A DNA stretch of 11,997 bases from Bifidobacteriaceae bacterium (GCA_030530905.1 JAUMUB010000025.1:1-11997); one strand, 5' to 3'; numbered from the stretch's first letter, positions 1 through 8,185 are shown. The notes: a model not told the origin generated them from the letters alone. Made by a program: numbers and translations.

Positions 1-3000
1 CAAGATCATCAGATGAAGAATTATCATCTTCATCCTTCATATCAATAGCAACTCCATCAGCATTCAAAACTTCAACATTAAGTGACAAGGACTGCATTTC
101 CTTGAGCAAAACCTTGAAGGATTCTGGAATACCTGCAGAAGGTAAGTTATCGCCCTTAACAATGGCACCGAATGCACGAACACGACCGTCAACATCATCA
201 GACTTTGTGGTCATCATTTCATGCAAAGTGTATGCAGCGCCGTATGCTTCGAGTGCCCAAACTTCCATCTCACCAAATCGCTGACCACCGAACTGTGCCT
301 TACCACCGAGTGGCTGCTGCGTAATCATTGAGTATGGACCAGTTGAACGTGCGTGAATCTTATCATCAACTAAGTGATGCAACTTCAACATGTACATGTA
401 TCCAACAGACATTGGCTTAGGGAATGGTTCACCAGTACGGCCGTCGAATAAGATTGCCTTACCGTTATCTCCAACAAGCTTCTCACCATCACGGCTTGGA
501 AGTGTTGTGGAGAGCAATCCCTTTAAGGTTTCAGGCTTTACACCATCGAATACTGGTGTAGCAACTGGAGTTCCAGGAGCACCTTGCTCAGCACCCTGTG
601 GAATATTCTTCTTCCATGCTGCCTCTAAGTCAGGATCGATATTGATATCCCAACCTGCGTGTGCAATCCAACCTAAGTGAAGCTCAAGAACCTGTCCTAA
701 GTTCATTCGAGAAGGCACACCTAGTGGGTTTAACATGATATCGATTGGAGTACCGTCTGCTAAGAATGGCATATCTTCTTCAGGAAGAATACGAGAAATA
801 ACACCCTTATTACCGTGACGACCAGAAAGCTTATCGCCTTGAGTAATCTTACGATGCTGTGCAATGTATACGCGAATCATCTGATTTACGCCATTTGGTA
901 ATTCATCACCATCATCTTCAGCATCTTCACGAGTGATTTCCTTAACTGCAATAACAGTACCATTTTCACCGTGAGGTACGCGCAATGAAGTATCACGAAC
1001 TTCGCGAGACTTTTCGCCGAAAATAGCGCGCAACAAGCGTTCTTCTGGAGTTAACTCAGTTTCACCCTTTGGTGTTACCTTACCAACAAGAATATCGCCT
1101 GCGCCTACTTCTGCGCCAATACGAATAATACCGCGTTCATCTAAGTTAGCGATAGCATCTTCGCCGACGTTTGGCAAATCTCGTGTAATCTCTTCAGCAC
1201 CGAGCTTTGTCTCACGTGCATCGATTTCATATTCTTCAATATGAATTGAAGACAAAGTATCGTCTTGAACTAAACGCTGAGAAATAATAACAGCATCCTC
1301 GTAGTTATAACCGTTCCAAGGCATGAATGCAACGAGTAAGTTCTTACCCAATGCCATCTCACCTTTTTCAGTTGCAGGACCGTCAGCAAGAACAGTACCT
1401 TCTTCTACACGCTCACCATCTTTAATCAATGGAATCTGGTTGTAGCAAGTGGTCTGGTTAGAACGCTGGAACTTAGCAAGCTTGTAGCTTGAAGTTGTAC
1501 CATCATCGTTCATAACGCGAATAATATCTGCTGAAACGTAGGAAACAACACCTGGCTTCTCAGCAAGAATAACATCGCCTGAATCAACAGCGGAACGCCA
1601 TTCAGAACCAGTACCAACTAATGGACGTTCAGACTTAATTAATGGAACAGCCTGACGCTGCATGTTAGTACCCATCAATGCTCGGTGGCCTTCATCATGC
1701 TCCAAGAATGGAATTAAGGAAGCACCAACAGAAACCATCTGACGTGGGGAAACATCCATGTAGTCTACATCGCTAATAGGCACATCGACTGCTTCTTCTT
1801 CGTCAATACGTACCAAAGCCTGATCGCCTACGAGGTTACCATTCTCATCAATTTCCTGATTAGCCTGTGCAATAACATGCTCAGCTTCACGATCAGCTGT
1901 CATATATACTACTTCATCAGTTACATGACCATTTTCAACCTTACGATAAGGTGTTTCGATAAAGCCGAATGGGCTAATACGACCGAATGTAGCCAAAGAA
2001 CCGATAAGACCAATGTTTGGACCTTCAGGAGATTCGATTGGGCACATACGTCCGAAGTGGGATGGGTGCACATCTCGAACTTCCATAGAAGCACGATCAC
2101 GGCTCAAACCACCAGGACCTAATGCGGACAAACGACGCTTATTAGTAACGCCAGCCAATGGATTATTCTGATCCATGAACTGTGACAACTGAGAAGTACC
2201 GAAGAACTCCTTAATTGTTGCGTTTAATGGACGAATATTAATCAAAGACTGAGGGGTGATTGCTTCAGGATCCTGAGTAGTCATGCGTTCACGAACTACG
2301 CGCTCCATACGGCTTAAACCAGTACGAAGCTGATTCTGAATCAACTCACCAACCTGACGAATACGACGATTGCCGAAGTGATCAATATCGTCAACGTCAA
2401 CACGAAGTTCTACAGGCTTGCCATCACGAATACCATCAAAAGTCTTCTTACCATCATGCAATGTAGCTAAATACTTAATGGTTGCGATAATGTCTTCGCG
2501 GTTCAAGCTTCGATCTTCGATATCGCCTTCTAAACCAAGCTTACGATTAATCTTGTAACGACCAACTCGTGCAAGATCGTAACGACGCGTATTAAAGTAG
2601 AAGGAATCTAAGAGATTACGACCAGCTTCTGGAGTTGGAGTGTCTGCAGGACGAATCTTACGATATAAATCAGTAAGAGCTTCGTCTTGTGAATCAATAG
2701 TCTCCTTTTCAAGAGCATCAAGAACTAGTGGATAGTCTTTAAATGCTTTTGCGATTTCAGACTTTGTCATACCGATTGCAAGCAAGAAAACGATTGCTGA
2801 CTGCTTACGCTTACGATCCACACGTACGTGAGGAACATCGCGCTTGTCAATTTCGAACTCTAACCATGCACCACGGCTTGGAATAATCTTTGCACCATAA
2901 ATGTCCTTATCAGATGAAGGATCAGTAGTGCAATCAAAATATACGCCTGGAGAACGGACTAACTGTGAAACAATAACACGCTCGGTACCTGAAATAATAA

Positions 3001-3484
3001 AAGTACCGTGTGGTGTTTGCAATGGGAAATCACCCATGAACACAGTCTGACTCTTAATCTCACCAGTATTACCGTTTTCGAATTCTGCATTCACGTACAA
3101 AGGTGCACAATAAGTGTAATCTTTTTCTTTACACTCTTGCACGGTGTGACGTGGTTCTTCGAGATATGGCTCAGAGAAGCTTAAGCTCATTGACTGTGCC
3201 AAGTTCTCGATAGGAGAAATTTCACTAAATACTTCGTCAAGACCGGATACACGTGGTACGGTATGCGTACCATTCTTAATGTCTTCCTCAACACGCTTCT
3301 TCCAGCGTTCGTTTCCAAGAAGCCAATCAAAACTATCAGTTTGTACGCCGAGAAGGTATGGAACTTCAATAGGTTCTTTAATTGAACCAAAGTTCACACG
3401 ATCTGTAGCTTTGTGCAACTTAATATCATGCTCATCAGCACGTGCATACGTCCGAGTTGTGTTAACAGAAGCTTTGGTAGCCAA
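1..3484 (-). CDS. rpoB: RNA polymerase beta subunit (C-terminus cut by window edge)
   Basis: RpoB is the beta subunit of core RNA polymerase, forming much of the catalytic cleft and the rifampicin pocket. About 1161 codons are present. I expect only some 25-30 residues to be missing beyond position 1, because the last visible residues (DDL) match the end region of bifidobacterial RpoB. Visible landmarks are [15 protein letters not shown] near residue 30, the rifampicin region [13 protein letters not shown] through [12 protein letters not shown] at about 429-459, [16 protein letters not shown] after it, and [15 protein letters not shown] near 725. The start is TTG at 3484: AAGGA lies 7 nt upstream, the N-terminal frame is continuous with the conserved part, and I found no in-frame ATG that fits better. 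The reading frame checked at three distant points is the same, so there is no sign of a frameshift. The position equivalent to E. coli His526 is Asn448. rpoC would be expected beyond the left edge. Confidence 0.98.
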   Translation of the reverse strand, partial: MATKASVNTTRTYARADEHDIKLHKATDRVNFGSIKEPIEVPYLLGVQTDSFDWLLGNERWKKRVEEDIKNGTHTVPRVSGLDEVFSEISPIENLAQSMSLSFSEPYLEEPRHTVQECKEKDYTYCAPLYVNAEFENGNTGEIKSQTVFMGDFPLQTPHGTFIISGTERVIVSQLVRSPGVYFDCTTDPSSDKDIYGAKIIPSRGAWLEFEIDKRDVPHVRVDRKRKQSAIVFLLAIGMTKSEIAKAFKDYPLVLDALEKETIDSQDEALTDLYRKIRPADTPTPEAGRNLLDSFYFNTRRYDLARVGRYKINRKLGLEGDIEDRSLNREDIIATIKYLATLHDGKKTFDGIRDGKPVELRVDVDDIDHFGNRRIRQVGELIQNQLRTGLSRMERVVRERMTTQDPEAITPQSLINIRPLNATIKEFFGTSQLSQFMDQNNPLAGVTNKRRLSALGPGGLSRDRASMEVRDVHPSHFGRMCPIESPEGPNIGLIGSLATFGRISPFGFIETPYRKVENGHVTDEVVYMTADREAEHVIAQANQEIDENGNLVGDQALVRIDEEEAVDVPISDVDYMDVSPRQMVSVGASLIPFLEHDEGHRALMGTNMQRQAVPLIKSERPLVGTGSEWRSAVDSGDVILAEKPGVVSYVSADIIRVMNDDGTTSSYKLAKFQRSNQTTCYNQIPLIKDGERVEEGTVLADGPATEKGEMALGKNLLVAFMPWNGYNYEDAVIISQRLVQDDTLSSIHIEEYEIDARETKLGAEEITRDLPNVGEDAIANLDERGIIRIGAEVGAGDILVGKVTPKGETELTPEERLLRAIFGEKSREVRDTSLRVPHGENGTVIAVKEITREDAEDDGDELPNGVNQMIRVYIAQHRKITQGDKLSGRHGNKGVISRILPEEDMPFLADGTPIDIMLNPLGVPSRMNLGQVLELHLGWIAHAGWDINIDPDLEAAWKKNIPQGAEQGAPGTPVATPVFDGVKPETLKGLLSTTLPSRDGEKLVGDNGKAILFDGRTGEPFPKPMSVGYMYMLKLHHLVDDKIHARSTGPYSMITQQPLGGKAQFGGQRFGEMEVWALEAYGAAYTLHEMMTTKSDDVDGRVRAFGAIVKGDNLPSAGIPESFKVLLKEMQSLSLNVEVLNADGVAIDMKDEDDNSSSDDL

Positions 3485-3488
3485 AAGA

Positions 3489-3496
3489 CTTTCCTT
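3489..3496 (-). promoter_or_regulatory. Ribosome binding site deciding the TTG start of rpoB
   Basis: The minus strand reads AAGGAAAG here, and the AAGGA core ends 7 nt before the TTG at 3484. The nearest ATG upstream (3522-3520) is in another frame, so this site supports a non-ATG start for rpoB. Confidence 0.75.
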
Positions 3497-3529
3497 ACGC
3501 TCGCATAATGAATATTAACCATGGTTGAA

Positions 3530-3571
3530 CGAAATGCCGCGAGCCACTATATGCTTCTAGCAGGCATTCCG
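3530..3571 (-). promoter_or_regulatory. Stem-loop in the rpoB leader
   Basis: In the rpoB leader RNA, CGGAATGCC (3571-3563) can pair with GGCATTTCG (3538-3530). This gives nine base pairs including one G-U, around a loop that itself holds TGCT-AGA-AGCA. It lies between the promoter and the ribosome binding site and has no U-run after it, so it is not an ordinary terminator. A role in mRNA stability or control of rpoB is possible but is inference. Confidence 0.5.
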
Positions 3572-3617
3572 CAATGAATTATTGCCCACTATTTGACATA
3601 ACTCACACTGAAACGCA

Positions 3618-3646
3618 AGTCTAGTCTATAAAAATATTACTGTCAA
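3618..3646 (-). promoter_or_regulatory. rpoB promoter, sigma70-type
   Basis: The minus strand has a perfect TTGACA -35 box (3646-3641), a 17-nt spacer and TAGACT as -10 box (3623-3618; four of six match TATAAT). This predicts transcription from about 3611 and a leader of about 125 nt before the rpoB TTG. It lies downstream of the terminator of the neighbouring gene, so rpoB appears to be an independent transcription unit. Confidence 0.75.
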
Positions 3647-3689
3647 GGCGAAAACGCGGCATAACAACTTAAAAATCAGTATCAACTAT

Positions 3690-3743
3690 TTAAAAAACGT
3701 CATGTTACATACGCCTTATAAACAGCATACATAACATGACGTT
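3690..3743 (-). terminator. Intrinsic terminator of the TcaA-like gene
   Basis: A perfect 12-bp inverted repeat, AACGTCATGTTA at 3696-3707 and TAACATGACGTT at 3732-3743, is separated by 24 nt. Read on the minus strand, the stem is followed at once by a run of T (GTTTTTTAAA). It lies 94 nt after the stop codon at 3838 and before the rpoB promoter, which fits a terminator. The loop is longer than usual, so efficiency is uncertain. Confidence 0.6.
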
Positions 3744-3837
3744 ATATACTTGCAATTATGACAATTGCTTGCGCAAATATTGCGTGATTTAAATAACGTA
3801 CGCTTCTAAACCAAACAATACCACTTCAATTAGCAAT

Positions 3838-6135
3838 TTAGTCATCTTCAGTCACATCGCTAATAATTGTTGCTCCACCGATCCGATTGATCTCAGTTAC
3901 CCCATTAATAGTTCGCACGTTAGCGTTGGTGTATTTCAATACCTGAATATGTGTTGGCGTTGTATAATGATGGAAGGTGTAGGTAACAGTATATTCAACA
4001 TCAGTTGTGCCGTCTGCCGCAAGAGATGTAACTACATCACCGATTTCCATTTTATAGTATGAGATTTTGTCATCATTCCTAAATCCTTTAATCATACGTT
4101 CAAGCTCTTTATAACTTGCATTCTGCTCATCGTTAACAAACACACTTGAGCTTGGACCATAGGCGTTAAATGCATCTTCCAACACATTTTGAACGTCGCT
4201 ATTATCAGCGTAGCCAGACCATTTAAGATTAATAATCACATCATCAGATGAATAGTAGTTGGAATTATTAGAAGAAACTAGTTTAATAAGATCCTTACTC
4301 TCTTCAGATTTAACTTCAGAGTCTCCCACTTTCTTCACACCATAAACAACTGACTTGTTGGTAATCATATAATTATCAACATCAGTTGTGCCGTCTGCCG
4401 CAAGAGATGTAACTACATCACCGATTTCCATTTTATAGTATGAGATTTTGTCATCATTCCTAAATCCTTTAATCATACGTTCAAGCTCTTTATAACTTGC
4501 ATTCTGCTCATCGTTAACAAACACACTTGAGCTTGGACCATAGGCGTTAAATGCATCTTCCAACACATTTTGAACGTCGCTATTATCAGCGTAGCCAGAC
4601 CATTTAAGATTAATAATCACATCATCAGATGAATAGTAGTTGGAATTATTAGAAGAAACTAGTTTAATAAGATCCTTACTCTCTTCAGATTTAACTTCAG
4701 AGTCTCCCACTTTCTTCACACCATAAACAACTGACTTGTTGGTAATCATATAATTATCCACGTCAAGTATGCCGGATTCGTTTGTTTTACCAACACTTTG
4801 ACCTGCAACAAAGATTTCTGCATCTGCAATCGCATGAACTTCGAAAGATACCAAAGTCATATTCATGCTCACATCATTATTATCGATAACAACTACCTGA
4901 GAAATTTTTCTCACATCGTTACCGGCTTTGGTTTCTATGCGAATATCATATTCACCAAATAAAACGGTTTTATACTTATACACGTAGTAATCATCATCAG
5001 TTATATTTGTTGATGCGTGCTTAGTAAATTCACCGACCTTCTTATTGTCAATAAACAACGAGCTACCGCTGTTATTAGTAGAGAAACTTGGCTCGTAAGC
5101 TGGAACGTTTAGCTTATACTTCGGGAATAAGAACCAGTACTTACCGCTTTCAACAATTGCAAAACCCTTATACTTTGCACCAGTTTTAATAGACTTTACT
5201 AAATCTTCTTTTTCTGACTTGTGATTCTTAAAATACCTTCTTGTAGGCTTAAGCATACTTGCATCGATTTTCTCTATGCCGCTGCTTGTCACATAATCAG
5301 TAATATCTGACTTATCATCCTGAACTAACTGAACAATTTTGTCGATTTGACGATCTTTGTTGTAGTAAATGCTACCTGCAGCATATCCTGCAGCGCCAAT
5401 AACAATAAGAACAAGAATCACCCAAAACCATACCATCTTATATAAAGGCTTGTGTGGCTTAACTGCATAAGCAGCATCTAAAGGCTGAGCAAAATCTTCT
5501 AAACCTAATAATCCATTCTGATTTGGATCCTGTGCATATGATTGTGGAACTGTGTTGTAATTTTGAGCAGCGCCATTTTGCATTGCATTATTTACAGGCA
5601 TAGCATATGAGTTCTCAGCAGTTGGAAATGCTTGCGTTTGATTCATATCGTATGCTGCATTATTAATATCAACTGGCTGAGCGAAGTTGTCTTGCAATGG
5701 CATTGTAGGATATGAATTGCTATCGAAATTATTAGCAGGGGCAGCGTATTGTGAGTCACTGCCATTTTCAAAACTATTTGTCGGATCAACACCATATCCG
5801 TTATTATCTGCTAGATTATTCGATTGCGCATATGCAGGATCGCCATTAAATACTTCCTGATTTGCCGCACCATCTTCAAAAGTGTTTGCATTAAGCGCTG
5901 ACTGATTCTCTACATTGTTTGTATTAAACTGTTCTGGTTCAACTACATTGTTGGTATTATTTACATTTTCACTAGGAGCACTTTGCTCAAATTCATTTGG
6001 ATTCGCTGCAGTGTTATCAGCATATTCAGTTGACTGATTCTCTACATTATTTTGCACATCGTCTATTCGCGCACCACAGTAAAGGCAAATAATAGCACCT
6101 TCCGGTGTTGGTTTACCGCAATTAGGACAGAACAT
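3838..6135 (-). CDS. TcaA-like zinc-ribbon membrane protein with internal duplication
   Basis: This 765-residue protein is probably a single-pass membrane protein with the N terminus in the cytoplasm. Residues 3, 6, 17 and 20 are the four cysteines of a zinc ribbon (CPNC and CLYC). Residues 27-215 are a low-complexity linker rich in Asn, Gln and Ala. Residues 234-256 form one hydrophobic helix after a basic patch (KPHKPLYK). The outside part begins with a segment containing KPTRRYFKNHKSEKEDLV and FAIVESGKYWFLFPKYKL. Two PEGA-like beta segments follow (near 360-400 and 430-455), then an NTF2-like region. This order resembles TcaA of Staphylococcus and YvbJ of Bacillus, envelope proteins linked in Staphylococcus to glycopeptide response; function here is not shown. 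Residues 460-586 are repeated exactly as 587-713, so the parent form would have 638 residues. The ATG has AGGGGAG 7 nt upstream. The family assignment rests on recalled resemblance only. Confidence 0.9.
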   Translation of the reverse strand: MFCPNCGKPTPEGAIICLYCGARIDDVQNNVENQSTEYADNTAANPNEFEQSAPSENVNNTNNVVEPEQFNTNNVENQSALNANTFEDGAANQEVFNGDPAYAQSNNLADNNGYGVDPTNSFENGSDSQYAAPANNFDSNSYPTMPLQDNFAQPVDINNAAYDMNQTQAFPTAENSYAMPVNNAMQNGAAQNYNTVPQSYAQDPNQNGLLGLEDFAQPLDAAYAVKPHKPLYKMVWFWVILVLIVIGAAGYAAGSIYYNKDRQIDKIVQLVQDDKSDITDYVTSSGIEKIDASMLKPTRRYFKNHKSEKEDLVKSIKTGAKYKGFAIVESGKYWFLFPKYKLNVPAYEPSFSTNNSGSSLFIDNKKVGEFTKHASTNITDDDYYVYKYKTVLFGEYDIRIETKAGNDVRKISQVVVIDNNDVSMNMTLVSFEVHAIADAEIFVAGQSVGKTNESGILDVDNYMITNKSVVYGVKKVGDSEVKSEESKDLIKLVSSNNSNYYSSDDVIINLKWSGYADNSDVQNVLEDAFNAYGPSSSVFVNDEQNASYKELERMIKGFRNDDKISYYKMEIGDVVTSLAADGTTDVDNYMITNKSVVYGVKKVGDSEVKSEESKDLIKLVSSNNSNYYSSDDVIINLKWSGYADNSDVQNVLEDAFNAYGPSSSVFVNDEQNASYKELERMIKGFRNDDKISYYKMEIGDVVTSLAADGTTDVEYTVTYTFHHYTTPTHIQVLKYTNANVRTINGVTEINRIGGATIISDVTEDD
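3995..4758 (-). repeat. Perfect 381-bp in-frame tandem duplication in the TcaA-like gene
   Basis: Positions 3995-4377 and 4376-4758 are the same 383 bases at an offset of 381; I compared them by eye base by base and found no difference. Because 381 is 127 codons, the reading frame is kept and the protein carries two identical 127-residue copies starting DNYMITNK and ending AADGTTDV. Identity stops at 3995 on the left and 4758 on the right, with a shared TC at each of the three junctions. The lack of any silent change suggests a very recent event or ongoing homogenisation. Confidence 0.95.
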
Positions 6136-6270
6136 GGTAGGGCTCCCCTATTTCTCTTCTCTCAATAATCTAACAAAATACAAGATATCATAAGCATGCA
6201 TTAACTCGCTGAACGCATGTTGTCATCAATATAAATATTTAATAAAGTATCGACGTCATAAATTAACTAT

Positions 6271-6294
6271 AATTACTAATAACACGTAGTAATT
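6271..6294. repeat. Inverted repeat after the BsuPI-like gene
   Basis: AATTACTA (6271-6278) and TAGTAATT (6287-6294) form a perfect 8-bp inverted repeat with an 8-nt loop, starting 19 nt after the stop codon of the upstream gene. The stem is almost all A-T and has no clean U-run. It could be a weak terminator or part of the promoter region of the TcaA-like gene. Confidence 0.35.
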
Positions 6295-6313
6295 GATGAA
6301 TTATTCTAAATAG

Positions 6314-6925
6314 TTATCCAATAACAATAACTTCTTTATTACTAACTACTTTTGGATAGTCTTTTAACGATAATTGAGCAACATATGTTCCAGTTGATAC
6401 ATGCGATAGCTCAGAGTTGTCAACGCAAGTGTCAGTTGTTCTATTAGTATCCCAAGTAATTGTTTGACTATCAGTGTCACCTTGTGCAAATAACAGTTTT
6501 CTTTGATCCGCTGGGCACACGTCTGAACGCCATATTGTTTCATCACCTGAAGTGATAGTTAACACACGAGTAGCATTTGAAACATCAAGTAAGCAACTCG
6601 ATTTCTTAGTGTATGCAACGGTAGCGGTGAAATTTACCGACCCACCCCAACTCGCAGTATTAGTATCAGTTTTAAGAGTTAACGAAATATCACTAGCTGC
6701 ACACGCTTGTACTTGAGAATGTTTTGGAGCATCTGGAACAGCGGTACGTATTATTGAAGGCCGCTCATACGAATTACTAATAACAGCACTAACTGCGCGA
6801 ACCCCAACACCTAAACTATAAACACAAAAGCAGCTTAAGCTTAAGAATATAATAAGTAGGATAGCTACGACGATTCTACGGCGCCTGTAAATCTGCGCTT
6901 TAGTAGGACGACGTGACTTTCCCAT
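6314..6925 (-). CDS. Membrane-anchored protein with BsuPI-like four-cysteine domain
   Basis: This 203-residue protein begins with a basic stretch (RRPTKAQIYRRRR) and a hydrophobic helix at about 18-42, so it is probably anchored with most of the protein outside. Residues 75-203 form a beta-rich domain with the wording SLTLKTDTNTASWGGSVNF, LTITSGDETIWRSDVC and GTYVAQLSL. This recalls the BsuPI or intracellular proteinase inhibitor type of Ig-like fold and a secreted form common in actinobacteria. Cys75, Cys111, Cys137 and Cys167 are placed as in that form and could make two disulfides. No enzymatic residues are evident. The ATG has AGGAG 8 nt upstream. It precedes the TcaA-like gene by 178 bp on the same strand, so co-transcription is possible but not shown. 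The exact function is unknown. Confidence 0.85.
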   Translation of the reverse strand: MGKSRRPTKAQIYRRRRIVVAILLIIFLSLSCFCVYSLGVGVRAVSAVISNSYERPSIIRTAVPDAPKHSQVQACAASDISLTLKTDTNTASWGGSVNFTATVAYTKKSSCLLDVSNATRVLTITSGDETIWRSDVCPADQRKLLFAQGDTDSQTITWDTNRTTDTCVDNSELSHVSTGTYVAQLSLKDYPKVVSNKEVIVIG

Positions 6926-6954
6926 AAATACATCTCCTCAACATATGACCATTC

Positions 6955-6982
6955 AATATAGTACAGCCTAGAATATAGTACA
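6955..6982 (-). promoter_or_regulatory. Direct repeat over the likely promoter of the BsuPI-like gene
   Basis: AATATAGTACA occurs twice, at 6955-6965 and 6972-6982, with a 17-bp period; on the minus strand each reads TGTACTATATT. Each copy could supply a -10 box (TACTAT or TATATT). TTGGTG lies 17 nt before the TACTAT of the copy nearer the gene and could be a weak -35 box. The repeat may be two overlapping promoters or a regulator site; the sequence does not decide. Confidence 0.4.
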
Positions 6983-6989
6983 CCAACTT

Positions 6990-7001
6990 CTATCGCGATA
7001 G
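6990..7001. promoter_or_regulatory. Palindrome CTATCGCGATAG, candidate operator
   Basis: This is a perfect 12-bp palindrome just upstream of the likely promoter of the BsuPI-like gene. Four bases separate it from a second perfect palindrome at 7006-7019. Such a site suits a dimeric DNA-binding protein, but no regulator gene is visible in the window. Confidence 0.4.
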
Positions 7002-7005
7002 CAGA

Positions 7006-7019
7006 TTGTAATATTACAA
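7006..7019. promoter_or_regulatory. Palindrome TTGTAATATTACAA, candidate operator
   Basis: This perfect 14-bp palindrome lies about 80 bp upstream of the start codon of the BsuPI-like gene. Together with the palindrome at 6990-7001 it makes a compact block of dyad symmetry. The form TTGTAA-TTACAA is typical of operator-like sites, but the binding protein cannot be named from this sequence. Confidence 0.4.
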
Positions 7020-7071
7020 AATCATTACTTCATTATCGCAATATGCTTAAATCTCAAATCGTCTATATAAA

Positions 7072-7090
7072 CGTAATTGCTGTAATTACG
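7072..7090 (-). terminator. Weak hairpin at the end of mutY
   Basis: CGTAATT (7072-7078) and AATTACG (7084-7090) form a 7-bp stem with a 5-nt loop. The repeat overlaps the mutY stop codon. On the minus strand it is followed by TTTATATAG. It may act as a poor intrinsic terminator; the stem is short and A-T rich, so this is uncertain. Confidence 0.3.
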
Positions 7091-8168
7091 GGAATCGTAT
7101 TAAATTATCATCGCAAATTTGTACAAGACCATCTTCATCTAAACTCGCAATACACTCATGTAACTGAGCAGTGTTCTTCCATAAACTTTCTAAATACTCA
7201 CGTGTAACAAAACCTTGATCACTTTCGCGCAATGCTTGCATAACAATACCCCTAACCTGCCTATTAGTACCTTTAAAATGTTGACGAGGTCGAGTTCTCT
7301 TCACTCCCAAACGAGGTTTTCCAGCAAGATTAAACTCGCAGATATGTCGCAAAGGACAATGATCACAATCAGGCGCACTCGCAGAGCATACTACTGCACC
7401 TAATTCCATAATAGACTGATTCCACATAACACTAGGTAGAACAACTGAGTTCTGACGCGATATGACAACATTGCTATCAACTGTATAAGAACCTACTACA
7501 GTAGAGTCTAAGTTGCTCTTACTATTTTGTGACAGCGCATCCTGCGCTACGCTATCTTGTGTTGCATTCACTTGTGGCACTTTATCTTGTGGCAAAATTT
7601 TTTGCGCAAACAATCTCTCTTGCGAAGTTGCACTACCACCAAACGATTCTTTACCAAGTAAAGCTCGAGATATTACTCGGCGAATATTAGTATCGATAAC
7701 ACTAATTCGCTTAGAATAAGCAAAACTCAGCACTGCGCTCGCAGTATAATCACCTATTCCCGGAAGCTTAAGAAGCTCATCATACGTATCAGGAACTTTA
7801 TTATCGTATTGGTGCGCTATCACAGAAGCACACTCTTGTAAACGCAATGCTCGGCGCGGATATCCAAGTCTTCCCCATGCTGATAAAACTTCAGCAGTTG
7901 AAGCCTGAGCAAGATCCTGTGGTGTTGGCCATTGTTGCATCCACATATTCCAATATGGAACTACCCTACTCATTTGAGTTTGCTGACTCATAACCTCACA
8001 CACCAGTATTCCCCATGGCGTGGTTCGTCCAAACCTCCATGGCAGTTCACGTGCGTTATCACACCACCATTGCGCTAATCGTTGGCTTATTTCATCGCGC
8101 TTACGATACACTTCGGGAGTTAGTTCAATGTTTTCTTGTTGATTTTGTGTGTTCATATTATTTCTCAT
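7086..8168 (-). CDS. mutY: A/G-specific adenine DNA glycosylase
   Basis: MutY removes adenine mispaired with 8-oxoguanine and so prevents G-to-T mutations. The glycosylase core is clear: WGILVCEVMSQQTQ carries the catalytic Glu58; LPGIGDYTASAV (135-146) is the helix-hairpin-helix with Tyr141; VIDTNIRRV carries the catalytic Asp159. Cys261, Cys268, Cys271 and Cys277 match the C-X6-C-X2-C-X5-C pattern of the 4Fe-4S cluster. Two features differ from E. coli MutY. About 50 extra, low-complexity residues (around 188-245, rich in Gln, Ser, Asn and Val) sit between the Asp helix and the cluster. The C-terminal part is only about 80 residues and does not look like the NUDIX-type 8-oxoG recognition domain. 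ATG at 8168 is the furthest in-frame start after a stop, but it has no clear ribosome binding site; ATG at 8156, preceded by GATGAGAA, is an alternative four residues shorter. Confidence 0.93.
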   Translation of the reverse strand: MRNNMNTQNQQENIELTPEVYRKRDEISQRLAQWWCDNARELPWRFGRTTPWGILVCEVMSQQTQMSRVVPYWNMWMQQWPTPQDLAQASTAEVLSAWGRLGYPRRALRLQECASVIAHQYDNKVPDTYDELLKLPGIGDYTASAVLSFAYSKRISVIDTNIRRVISRALLGKESFGGSATSQERLFAQKILPQDKVPQVNATQDSVAQDALSQNSKSNLDSTVVGSYTVDSNVVISRQNSVVLPSVMWNQSIMELGAVVCSASAPDCDHCPLRHICEFNLAGKPRLGVKRTRPRQHFKGTNRQVRGIVMQALRESDQGFVTREYLESLWKNTAQLHECIASLDEDGLVQICDDNLIRFP

Positions 8169-8185
8169 CGCATATGTTGGTTACG

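Larger units (their letters stand above)
3485..3837. other. 353-bp intergenic region between rpoB and the TcaA-like gene
   Basis: This stretch holds no convincing gene. It contains the rpoB ribosome binding site, leader hairpin and promoter (listed separately) and the terminator at 3690-3743. Two further small inverted repeats lie at 3752-3768 (GCAATT and AATTGC around a 5-nt loop) and 3772-3784 (CGCAA-ATA-TTGCG). They are close together in the 3' untranslated region of the TcaA-like gene. Their role is unknown. Confidence 0.7.

Noticed and set aside
390..680. Plus-strand 96-codon open frame
   Set aside because: It lies fully inside rpoB on the other strand and reads as composition-driven Ser/Pro-rich protein.
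3279..3518. Plus-strand open frame over the start of rpoB
   Set aside because: It is antisense to conserved N-terminal RpoB codons and to the rpoB ribosome binding site; it is a shadow.
3752..3784. Two small inverted repeats after the TcaA-like gene as a separate terminator or regulatory RNA
   Set aside because: The stems are 5-6 bp and A-T rich, no U-run follows, and a better terminator lies just downstream.
3995..4758. CRISPR array or mobile element as the source of the long direct repeat
   Set aside because: There are only two long adjacent copies, in frame inside a coding sequence, with no spacers, terminal inverted repeats or transposase.
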